64,000 nt of DNA from Streptomyces griseus (GTDB lineage: Bacteria; Actinomycetota; Actinomycetes; Streptomycetales; Streptomycetaceae): positions 124,001 to 188,000 of the forward strand of contig NZ_UAVD01000038.1 of assembly GCF_900460065.1 (NCBI RefSeq), read 5' to 3'. The translations under genes were made by a program, and so were the position numbers. Below the pieces are notes generated by a model. The model saw only the letters and a list, made by a program, of their open reading frames with translations, did not search any database and was not told where the DNA came from. Each line of letters opens with the position of its first letter. The stretch's first letter is position 1. Below are positions 56,798 through 64,000 of the stretch, one piece after another.

Positions 56798-59119
56798 GTG
56801 AGAACCACACTCGTCCGCCGAGGTGTGGGTGCCGTTCTGCCCCTGGCTCTGGCCGGGGCGATGGGCCTCGCGCTGCTCGCGCAGCCGGCCCAGGCGCAGC
56901 CGAACTCCCCTTCGGCAGCCACGGCATCGAACGCGTCCCAGCCGTCCCGCCCCGCCGGTTCGGCCGACCTCGCGCCGCAGGCGCAGCAGTCCCCCACCTC
57001 GGACCCCGGCCACCAGGCCGAGGGCCGGTCGAAGGCGTCCCAGCTCCCCCCGCTGAGCGCCGACAAGTCCCCCCTCAAGGAGGCCCACGGCGAGCACGAC
57101 GCCCCGTCGGAGCAGGGCGCGGACGGGAAGTCCCGGGCGAAGGCGGCCGCCGCGTGCGACCCGGCCGACTTCACCGGACGCACCGGAAGCGAACTGGTGC
57201 GCTTCATCAGGGCGTCCACCACGGACTGCGTGAACACCCTGTTCAGCCTCACCGGAAGCAGCGCCCGACTGGCCTTCCGCGAGGCGCAGATGACCTCGGT
57301 GGCCTACGCGCTGCGCGACAACGCCGCCTACTACCCGGGCGACGGGAGCACCGGCACCCCGCAGCTCGTGCTGTACCTCCGCGCCGGGTACTACGTGCAG
57401 TGGTACAACCCGGACGTCGTCGGACCGTACGGCCCCACCCTGCGGACCGCCATCCGCTCGGGCCTCGACGCCTTCTTCGCCAGCCCCCGGTCGCGCGACG
57501 TCACCGACGACAACGGCGAGACGCTCTCCGAGGCGGTCATCCTGATCGACAGCGCCCAGGAGAACGCCCGGTACATCTCCGTCGTCAAGCGGATGCTCGC
57601 GGACTACGACTCCACCTGGAACGCCTTCTCGCGGATGCTCGCCGCGGTCAACAACGTGTACACGGTGACCTTCCGGGGGCACCAGGTGCCCGCGTTCGTC
57701 AGCGCGGTCGAGGCGGACCCGAGCCTCATCGACGCGCTGCACCGCTTCGCCGCCGACCACCTCTCCCTGCTGGAGGGCGACCAGTCGTACCTGACCTCCA
57801 ACGCCGGACGCGAGCTGGGCCGCTTCCTCCAGCACGCCGGCCTGCGGAGCAAGGTCCGCCCGCTGGCCACCGCCCTGCTCCGGGATACCTCCCTCACCGG
57901 CCCCACCGCCCCGCTCTGGGTGGGCATAGCGGAGATGGCCGACTACTACGACAAGGCGAACTGCGCCGCGTACGGCGTCTGCGACCTCCAGGAGCGCCTC
58001 AAGCGCGAGGTCCTGCCGGTCCGTCACACCTGTAGCCCCAGCATCCGCATCCTGGCCCAGCAGATGACGTCCGCCGAGCTGAACGCCAGCTGCACCAGCC
58101 TCATCGAGCAGGACGCCTACTTCCACCGGATCGCCAAGGACAGCGGCCCGGTCGCCGACGACAACAACACCACCATCGAGGTGATCGCCTACGACTCCAG
58201 CACCGACTACCAGACCTACGCCGGCGCGATGTACGGGATCGACACCAACAACGGCGGCATGTACCTGGAGGGCGACCCCTCCGCCGCGGGCAACCAGCCC
58301 CGCTTCATCGCCTACGAGGCCGAGTGGCTGCGCCCGGACTTCCACATCTGGAACCTCAACCACGAGTACACCCACTACCTCGACGGCCGCTTCACCATGT
58401 ACGGCGACTTCGCCGCCAACATGACCACCCCCACCATCTGGTGGGTGGAGGGCTTCGCCGAGTACATCTCCTACCACTACCGCCAGGAGCCCTACACCGC
58501 GGCGATGACCGAGGCGGGCAAGGGGACCTACGCGCTGAGCACGCTGTTCAGCACCGACTACAGCCACGACACCACGCGGGTGTACCGGTGGGGCTACCTC
58601 GCCGTGCGGTACATGCTGGAGAAGCACCCCGCCGACATGGACAAGGTGCTCGCCCACTACCGCGCCGGCCAGTGGAGCGCCGCCCGCACCTACCTCACCA
58701 CCACCGTCGGCACCCGCTACGACAGCGACTGGAGGACCTGGCTGGCCGGGTGCGCCGCCGGTGACTGCGGCGGCGGCGACGGCGCCGTCACCGAGTGCGC
58801 CGACTCCGACCCCCGGGTGCTCGGCCAGAACTGCCGGCGCAGCAACCTCTCCGCCACCACCGGCAACTACTCCTACCACTACCTGTACGTGCCGGCCGGC
58901 ACCAAGCAGCTGAAGATCACGGTCAGCGGCGGCACCGGCGACGCCGACCTCTACTACAGCGGCTCCGGGTGGGCCACCACCGGCTCCTCCACCCAGCGCG
59001 CCACCGGCGCGGGCAACTCCCACACGCTGACGATCAGCAACCCGCGCTCGGGAGCCAACTACATCAGCCTCCACGCGGTGGCCTCCTTCGGCGGAGCCAC
59101 CGTCACGACCGCCTACTGA
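56798..59119 (+). CDS. Secreted M9 family collagenase
   Basis: A 773-aa secreted zinc protease predicted to cut native collagen. Signal peptide LPLALAGAMGLALLAQPAQA (cleavage near 33), a disordered Ser/Pro/Gln-rich propeptide region to about 120, the M9 N-terminal activator domain (about 125-400), and the catalytic domain with HEYTHYLDG (His522, Glu523, His526) and WWVEGFAEYISYHYRQ with the third zinc ligand among Glu551/Glu555. The spacing is that of clostridial ColG. A C-terminal PPC-type beta domain (about 685-773, YLYVPAGTKQLKITVSGG) probably aids substrate contact. No PKD or separate collagen-binding domain is seen. GTG at 56798 follows GGGAGG. Confidence 0.92.
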   Translation: MRTTLVRRGVGAVLPLALAGAMGLALLAQPAQAQPNSPSAATASNASQPSRPAGSADLAPQAQQSPTSDPGHQAEGRSKASQLPPLSADKSPLKEAHGEHDAPSEQGADGKSRAKAAAACDPADFTGRTGSELVRFIRASTTDCVNTLFSLTGSSARLAFREAQMTSVAYALRDNAAYYPGDGSTGTPQLVLYLRAGYYVQWYNPDVVGPYGPTLRTAIRSGLDAFFASPRSRDVTDDNGETLSEAVILIDSAQENARYISVVKRMLADYDSTWNAFSRMLAAVNNVYTVTFRGHQVPAFVSAVEADPSLIDALHRFAADHLSLLEGDQSYLTSNAGRELGRFLQHAGLRSKVRPLATALLRDTSLTGPTAPLWVGIAEMADYYDKANCAAYGVCDLQERLKREVLPVRHTCSPSIRILAQQMTSAELNASCTSLIEQDAYFHRIAKDSGPVADDNNTTIEVIAYDSSTDYQTYAGAMYGIDTNNGGMYLEGDPSAAGNQPRFIAYEAEWLRPDFHIWNLNHEYTHYLDGRFTMYGDFAANMTTPTIWWVEGFAEYISYHYRQEPYTAAMTEAGKGTYALSTLFSTDYSHDTTRVYRWGYLAVRYMLEKHPADMDKVLAHYRAGQWSAARTYLTTTVGTRYDSDWRTWLAGCAAGDCGGGDGAVTECADSDPRVLGQNCRRSNLSATTGNYSYHYLYVPAGTKQLKITVSGGTGDADLYYSGSGWATTGSSTQRATGAGNSHTLTISNPRSGANYISLHAVASFGGATVTTAY

Positions 59120-59287
59120 CCGAGGAATCCACGCCCCCGGCCGGGGTCCGCGCCACGGGTGCGGGCCCCGGTCCGGCCGTGGGCCGGGACGCCGGCGGGC
59201 GACCGGGCTCCGCTGTCAGTGCCTCCCCATACAGTCGAAGCATCACTCGGGGGAGCACCGGGGAGCACCGGACGAAGGAGTAGGACC

Positions 59288-60346
59288 ATGTCCGCCAACA
59301 GGATCCAGCACAAGGTGAATCACGTCGCTCTGGTCGTGGACGCCTCGGGCTCCATGTACCAGCACCAGGGTCAGCTCATCCGCGTCGTGGACGAGTTCGT
59401 GGCGGGGCTCAAGGCCGAGTCGGACAGCCTCGGCCACGAGACGCGGATCAGCCTCTACTCCTTCGACCACCGGGTGGAGAACCTGGTCTGGGACATGGAC
59501 GTGAAGCACCTCCCGTCCATGCGGGGGCTGTACAAGGTCAACAACGGCGCCACTGCCCTCATCGAGGCCTCCCTGAAGTCCCTGGACGACCTGGGGCACA
59601 TCTGGGAGGAGTACGGCGAGCACAGCTTCCTCCAGATCGTGGTGACGGACGGCGAGGAGAACGCCTCCGGCGGCGACCGCCGGCACGACGGCGACATGAC
59701 CATCCTCGGCCCCTGGCTCGACCGCATCACCGCGAAGATGAACGGCCTGCCGGGACACTGGACCTCCGCGATCCTCGTGCCGAACTCCCTGGCCAAGCGC
59801 ACCGCCCAGAACTACGGCTTCCCGGCCGGCAACATCGCCATCTGGGACGCGGACTCCCAGAAGGGCGTCGAGGACGCGATCGGCACGGTGCGGGCCGCCG
59901 CCACCAGCTTCCTGCGCGGTCGCGAGCAGGGCGTGCGCGGTACGAAGAACCTGTTCGCCGTCGGCCAGGACATATCCGTCGACGACGTGCGGGCCACCCT
60001 CGAACCGGTCGCGGCCGACAAGTACCGGCTGCTGAAGGTCGACAAGGAGACGGAGATCCGCGCCTTCGTCGACTCGCACCCGGGAGTCACCTACGAACGC
60101 GGCTCCTGCTACTACCAGTTGGGCACCCGGGTGCAGGTGCAGCCCGACAAGGAGGTCATCGTGGTCGAGAAGGACACCGACCGCGCCTACACGGGCGAGG
60201 CGGCGCGCAACCTCCTGTTCGGCGCCGGAGTCCGGGGGACCGTCTCGGTGAAGGCCGGCAACAACCCCAAGTTGGAGGTCTATGTGCAGAGCCGCTCGGT
60301 GAACAGGAAGCTCAAGGCCGACACGCGGCTGCTCATCATGCTCTGA
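59288..60346 (+). CDS. vWA domain-containing protein
   Basis: A 352-aa cytosolic protein. A von Willebrand A domain occupies about 10-205, with the metal-site motif DASGSM at 19-24, a Thr in NNGATALIEASLKSLDD and the Asp in IVVTDGEENASGGDR. The C-terminal 130 residues (EIRAFVDSHPGVTYERG, YQLGTRVQVQPDKEVIVVEK, GAGVRGTVSVKAGNNPKLEV) form a beta-rich region that I do not recognise. No signal peptide. ATG at 59288 follows AGGAGTAGG. Its stop abuts the convergent LysE stop with no gap. Role unknown. Confidence 0.85.
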   Translation: MSANRIQHKVNHVALVVDASGSMYQHQGQLIRVVDEFVAGLKAESDSLGHETRISLYSFDHRVENLVWDMDVKHLPSMRGLYKVNNGATALIEASLKSLDDLGHIWEEYGEHSFLQIVVTDGEENASGGDRRHDGDMTILGPWLDRITAKMNGLPGHWTSAILVPNSLAKRTAQNYGFPAGNIAIWDADSQKGVEDAIGTVRAAATSFLRGREQGVRGTKNLFAVGQDISVDDVRATLEPVAADKYRLLKVDKETEIRAFVDSHPGVTYERGSCYYQLGTRVQVQPDKEVIVVEKDTDRAYTGEAARNLLFGAGVRGTVSVKAGNNPKLEVYVQSRSVNRKLKADTRLLIML

Positions 60347-60991
60347 TCACGCTCGGGCCGGGGCCGAGGTGTCCGTCGCCACCGACACGGCGAGCAGGCC
60401 CAGCGCCGTGCCCATCAGGTAGCGCTGGACGCGGAGCCAGGAGGGGCGGCGGGCGAGGAAGGCGGCGATGGCTCCCGCGGCCAGGACGATGCCCAGATTG
60501 ACGGTGAGGGCCACCACGATCTGGACGGAGCCCAGCAGGAAGCCCTGGAGCAGGACGTTTCCCGCCTCCAGGCTGATGAACTGCGGGATGAGGGAGAGAT
60601 ACATGATGGCGATCTTCGGGTTGAGCAGATTGGTCATCAGGCCCATCGTGAACAGCCTGCGCGAGGAGTCGTGCGGCAGCTCCTCGGGGGCGAAGACGGA
60701 AACGCCCCCGGGCCTCAGGGCGTTCCAGGCCAGATAGGCGAGGTAGGCCGCGCCCGCCAGCTTCACGGCCACGTACAGCTCGGGCACCGCGAGGAAGACC
60801 ACCGACAGGCCGAGATTGGTGGCGAGCAGATAGACCAGGAAGCCCACGGCCACACCGCCCAGGGAGACCACTCCCGCGCGTCGCCCCTGGGTGATGCTCC
60901 GGGAGACCAGATAGATCATGTTGGGGCCCGGGGTGAGCACCATGCCCAGGGCGACCATCGCGACCCCGAGCACTCCGCTCAGCTCAACCAT
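60347..60991 (-). CDS. LysE family amino acid exporter
   Basis: A 214-aa membrane exporter with about six helices. The family N-terminus VALGMVLTPGPNMIYLVSRS with PGPN near residue 21-24 is clear, as is LLNPKIAIMYLSLIPQFI. It is divergent from a MocR-type regulator gene across 194 nt with repeated CGGTGCAAT motifs. This arrangement is common and usually means the regulator controls export of an amino acid or amine. Substrate unknown. Confidence 0.92.
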   Translation of the reverse strand: MVELSGVLGVAMVALGMVLTPGPNMIYLVSRSITQGRRAGVVSLGGVAVGFLVYLLATNLGLSVVFLAVPELYVAVKLAGAAYLAYLAWNALRPGGVSVFAPEELPHDSSRRLFTMGLMTNLLNPKIAIMYLSLIPQFISLEAGNVLLQGFLLGSVQIVVALTVNLGIVLAAGAIAAFLARRPSWLRVQRYLMGTALGLLAVSVATDTSAPARA

Positions 60992-61056
60992 GCCCGTAAG
61001 CCGTTCTGTTCATGGGGCCGGTGGGTCCGGCGCCCTGTGCACCGGCCCCCCGCGAC

Positions 61057-61123
61057 CGGTGCAATCGGAGTCTAGGTTCACCGTTCTTCTCGGTTCAATA
61101 GCCGACATTGCACTCGGTGCAAT
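61057..61123. promoter_or_regulatory. MocR-type repeats between lysE and mocR genes
   Basis: CGGTGCAAT at 61057-61065, CGGTTCAAT at 61091-61099 and CGGTGCAAT at 61115-61123 are direct repeats. The last also forms the palindrome ATTGCAC-TCG-GTGCAAT at 61107-61123. Direct repeats of this kind are typical operators for MocR/GabR-type regulators. Confidence 0.6.
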
Positions 61124-61185
61124 GCTGTGTTTGGATGCCGCTCGCCAGGGATTCGACGCCGAACGCTCACAGGGAGGCGAAGCCC

Positions 61186-62529
61186 GTGAAGGACTTCCGG
61201 TCCGTCGCCGACGCGGTGGCGGAGGAGATCGCGGCGGGGCGGCTGAAGGCCGGGGAGCGACTCCCTCCGCAGCGGGAGTTCGCCCGGCTCCACGCCATCG
61301 CCGACTCCACCGCCTCCCGCGTCTACCAGGAGCTGGCCCGCCGGGGCCTCACCGTCGGCCAGGTCGGGCGCGGCACCTTCGTCACGGAGGCGCCCGGCGC
61401 GCCCGCGCCGGCCCCGGCCCTCTCCGAGCCCGCCGACAGCCGGGTCGACCTGGAGCTCAACCACCCGGTCGTCCCCGAACAGGCCGGGCTGCTCGCCGCC
61501 GGCCTGGAGAAGCTGGTGCGCTCCGACCGGCTGGAGTCGGTCCTCCGCCCGGTCGGGCCGGCCGGCACCCCCGCCGCCCGCGAGGCCGCCGCCGATCTCC
61601 TCGCGCGCGGAGGCTGGCGGCCCGGCCCGGAAGGGATCCTGTTCGCCGGCAACGGACGGCAGGCCGTCTCCGCCGCCGTCGCCGCGCTGACCCGGCCGGG
61701 CGCGAGGCTGGGCGTCGAGGAGCTCACCTATCCGGTGCTCAAGGCCGTCGCCGCCCGGCTCGGCGTCACCCTCGTGCCCCTGGCCATGGACGGGGACGGG
61801 CTGATCCCGGAGGCGGTCGAGGAGGCGCACCGCGCGGATCCGCTGCACGCCGTCTACGTACAGCCGGTCCTCCACAATCCGCTGTCCCTCACCATGCCCG
61901 AGCGGCGGCTCGACCAGTTGGCCGACGTGCTGCTGACCTCGGGGATCCACGCGATCGAGGACGCCGTCTGGGGATTCCTCCGGGACGACGTGGCGCCCCT
62001 CGCCTCGCGGGCCGCCGAGCGGACCGTCGTCGTCGACAGCCTCTCCAAGCGCCTCTCCCCGGGGCTGTCCCTCGGATTCGCCGTGGCCCCCGCCGCGACG
62101 GCGGGCCGGGTCGCGGGGGCCCTGCGCTCCGGCGGCTGGGGGCCCATGCGCTTCCCGCTGGAAGCGATGGCGCGGTGGCAGGGGGACGGCGCGGTCGACG
62201 TCCTCGTACGGGCGAAGCAGCGGGAGGCGGCGGTGCGGCAGGAGATCGCCCAGCGGCACCTCGGGGACTTCCGCACACGCGGCGCCCCCTCCTCGTACTA
62301 CCGCTGGTGGGAGCTGCCCGCCCCCTGGCGCGCCGACACCTTCGTCGCCGCCGCCGCGCGGCACGGCATCGCGGTGACCCCGGCCGCGGCGTTCTCCGCG
62401 GGCCGCCCCCGGGGCCCGCAGGCGGTCCGCCTCGGCCTGGCCTCACCCACCCGGGAGGTACTCTCCCGGGCCCTCGCGACCCTCGCCGACCTCGCGCGCT
62501 CGGCACCGGACGACTTCGCGGGGGAGTGA
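61186..62529 (+). CDS. MocR/GabR-type regulator (PLP aminotransferase fusion)
   Basis: A 447-aa regulator. N-terminal GntR winged helix (about 5-72, VADAVAEEIAAGRLKAGERL, FARLHAIADSTASRVYQEL) joined to a fold-type I aminotransferase-like domain. The PLP Lys is in VVVDSLSKRLSPGLSLGF near 284 and IEDAVWGFL holds the Asp. GTG at 61186 follows AGGGAGG; an upstream ATG would read through the operator palindrome. It probably controls the divergent LysE exporter with an amino acid or PLP adduct as ligand. Confidence 0.9.
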   Translation: MKDFRSVADAVAEEIAAGRLKAGERLPPQREFARLHAIADSTASRVYQELARRGLTVGQVGRGTFVTEAPGAPAPAPALSEPADSRVDLELNHPVVPEQAGLLAAGLEKLVRSDRLESVLRPVGPAGTPAAREAAADLLARGGWRPGPEGILFAGNGRQAVSAAVAALTRPGARLGVEELTYPVLKAVAARLGVTLVPLAMDGDGLIPEAVEEAHRADPLHAVYVQPVLHNPLSLTMPERRLDQLADVLLTSGIHAIEDAVWGFLRDDVAPLASRAAERTVVVDSLSKRLSPGLSLGFAVAPAATAGRVAGALRSGGWGPMRFPLEAMARWQGDGAVDVLVRAKQREAAVRQEIAQRHLGDFRTRGAPSSYYRWWELPAPWRADTFVAAAARHGIAVTPAAAFSAGRPRGPQAVRLGLASPTREVLSRALATLADLARSAPDDFAGE

Positions 62530-62584
62530 GGGCGCGCTCCATCTACAAGTTCGTCCGGGCAGAAGGGCAGCGTTCGAGCGCATC

Positions 62585-64000
62585 TCAGGTCGCGAAGCCG
62601 TGGTGGAATCGAACGGTTTCGTCAAGAGCCGAGCGTGCTCCCTCGAAGTCGGCGAGCCGGGCCGCGACGGTGGCCACTGCGAGCCGTTGGGGCAGGGCTG
62701 CGGAGAACTTGAGACCATGTACGGCGCGGCGATCGATGTCGGGAAGAACGAGCGCCGGGCTGCTGCTCGCAGCCTCCCGACTTTCGCGCCACATGTCGGG
62801 GGTCAGGTCCTCACGCAGTCGTACATAGCAGTCTGTGGGGCGTTGCACGGGATCGGCGACGGACGGCAGCGTCGCCGACAAGGTCGCGTTCGCGCGGTAG
62901 CCGGCCCAGGTCCACCAGCGAACGTCCGCACCATGACGGGTGACCAGGGACATGGCCGGGTGGACAAGTTCGGGAGCCTCGTCCTCCCGCCAGCCGGTCA
63001 GACAGACCTCGGCCCGGCGGGTGATGGACACGGGAGGGTTCTCCCCGAGGAGTACGGTGCGCATGGCACGGGTGAGGTGGTACGACAGGCCGAGGACGGA
63101 TCCACTGCTCCACTTGGCGATCCCGCCGCCGTCTGTCGGTTCGACAAAGGCTCGTTTGCGGGTCCAGTCGACGAACGTCACCTGCCAGCTGCGGCCACCG
63201 AGCAGGAGTCGACGTGGACCGGGCCGATCTTCGGTCAGTACCGAGGGGTCCATCTGGCCGATCTCGGTACGGCCGGCGAGGACGGTGAACTGGGGCGGTG
63301 CCGTGAAGGACGCTGTGAGCTCGATGAAGTGACGGCGTCCGAAGCGCCGTTCTGCCTCAGGGCCGATAAAGAGGAGGCCGTCGTCCTCGTCGAGGAAGCC
63401 TTGTGCCACCAGGTGGCGCAGGATCGGCTTCGCGGAGGCGTCGAAGGGCGCCAGCCCGTTCCACTGGACCGGCCACAGTCGGTCACCTACCCGCTGCTGC
63501 TGGAGGATGACCGCGAGCAACTGCTGGGCGACCAGATGGCGGGGCTCGGGCGGCGGGGTCACCGCCTCCACCCATCCCTTTCCCCACAGGAGAAGGAGTG
63601 CTGCCGCCTGGAGGAGTGTGTCCTTCCGGGTGGCGAGAAAGAGGCAGTTGCGCGTACTCCCCGGTCGTCTCCCTGTCCGCCCGATGCGTTGGAGGAATGA
63701 GGCGACACTGCTGGGCGAGTCGATCTGGATCACACGGTCGAGGTCGCCCACGTCGATGCCCAGTTCCAGCGTCGATGTCGACACGATCACACAGTCCCGG
63801 GCCTCGGCGAAAGCTTGCTCCGATCGCGCTCGTTCGTCCGCCGAGAGCGAGGCATGCGACAGGAATACCGTCACATCCCGCTCACGCAGGGCGGCTCCCA
63901 ACTGCTCGACCTGCCGTCGGGAGTCACAGAAGACGAGCCGCTTCTCACCGCGGTGCAGTACGGCAATGAGCTTGGCCGCGTTCTCCAGTGAACCCACGTA
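62585..64000 (-). CDS. Lhr-like DEAD/DEAH helicase, C-terminal part (cut by window edge)
   Basis: At least 470 codons of the C-terminal part of a superfamily 2 helicase; the N-terminal ATPase lobe lies beyond the window. Visible motifs of the second RecA lobe: KRLVFCDSRRQVEQLG (motif IV), VIVSTSTLELGIDVGDLDRV (motif V) and FLQRIGRTGRRPGS (motif VI). Then follow a winged-helix-like region (KPILRHLVAQGFLDEDDGLL) and a beta domain with WQVTFVDWTRKRAFVEP, the arrangement of Lhr-type helicases. It is probably a DNA repair or accessory/defence helicase; the missing part would decide. Confidence 0.85.
   Translation of the reverse strand, partial: YVGSLENAAKLIAVLHRGEKRLVFCDSRRQVEQLGAALRERDVTVFLSHASLSADERARSEQAFAEARDCVIVSTSTLELGIDVGDLDRVIQIDSPSSVASFLQRIGRTGRRPGSTRNCLFLATRKDTLLQAAALLLLWGKGWVEAVTPPPEPRHLVAQQLLAVILQQQRVGDRLWPVQWNGLAPFDASAKPILRHLVAQGFLDEDDGLLFIGPEAERRFGRRHFIELTASFTAPPQFTVLAGRTEIGQMDPSVLTEDRPGPRRLLLGGRSWQVTFVDWTRKRAFVEPTDGGGIAKWSSGSVLGLSYHLTRAMRTVLLGENPPVSITRRAEVCLTGWREDEAPELVHPAMSLVTRHGADVRWWTWAGYRANATLSATLPSVADPVQRPTDCYVRLREDLTPDMWRESREAASSSPALVLPDIDRRAVHGLKFSAALPQRLAVATVAARLADFEGARSALDETVRFHHGFAT

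Overview
The window is about 73% G+C with strong G/C third-position codon bias, GTG starts, tight 4-nt gene overlaps and Streptomyces gene neighbourhoods (dut-DUF3710, kdpDE, TrkA pair, glyoxylate genes with their regulator). It is almost certainly a Streptomyces chromosome. I saw no rRNA, tRNA or CRISPR array.

Layout. 0-12.5 kb is housekeeping: dUTPase, a DUF3710 protein, a lone ABC ATPase, a KdpD/KdpE pair without kdpFABC, two membrane/OB-fold proteins, two TrkA-type K+ regulators, a KimA-like K+ transporter and a TRAM-domain RNA methyltransferase. 12.6-22.8 kb is a cobalamin-controlled uptake locus. A cobalamin riboswitch leads a minus-strand operon that encodes a large LAxTG surface protein, a second membrane-anchored surface protein, ECF transporter T, A-A and S components and a secreted DUF4430 protein. 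A divergent gene with its own cobalamin riboswitch encodes a secreted protein built like vertebrate transcobalamin/intrinsic factor (alpha/alpha barrel plus DUF4430-like C-terminus). A third cobalamin riboswitch lies beyond the operon with no gene after it.

23.6-30 kb holds the glyoxylate genes (isocitrate lyase, malate synthase, 3-hydroxybutyryl-CoA dehydrogenase) and a divergent RamB/ScfR-type regulator. It is followed by decayed remnants of a 3-hydroxyisobutyryl-CoA hydrolase-like gene and a 2-methylcitrate synthase gene. 30-36 kb is accessory: an S1-domain protein, a wHTH/EVE-like protein, a possible UDG-fold protein, a striking histone-fold doublet (H2A-like followed by H2B-like, with a basic repeat tail), an ECF sigma factor with its CU044_5270 partner, and a TetR/MFS/FAD-monooxygenase module.

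39-59 kb reads as one collagen-utilisation regulon: secreted M9 collagenase, oligopeptide ABC importer, M24 (prolidase-type) peptidase, and a complete 4-hydroxyproline route (epimerase, FAD/2Fe-2S/FAD dehydrogenase, DapA-family deaminase, semialdehyde dehydrogenase) with an extra proline-racemase paralogue and an ornithine-cyclodeaminase-family enzyme. A GntR regulator lies inside the locus, and a shared operator-like motif (GTGCAATGTCACAT) recurs at four promoter regions. The window ends with a vWA protein, a LysE exporter with a MocR-type regulator, and the C-terminal part of an Lhr-like helicase cut by the window edge.
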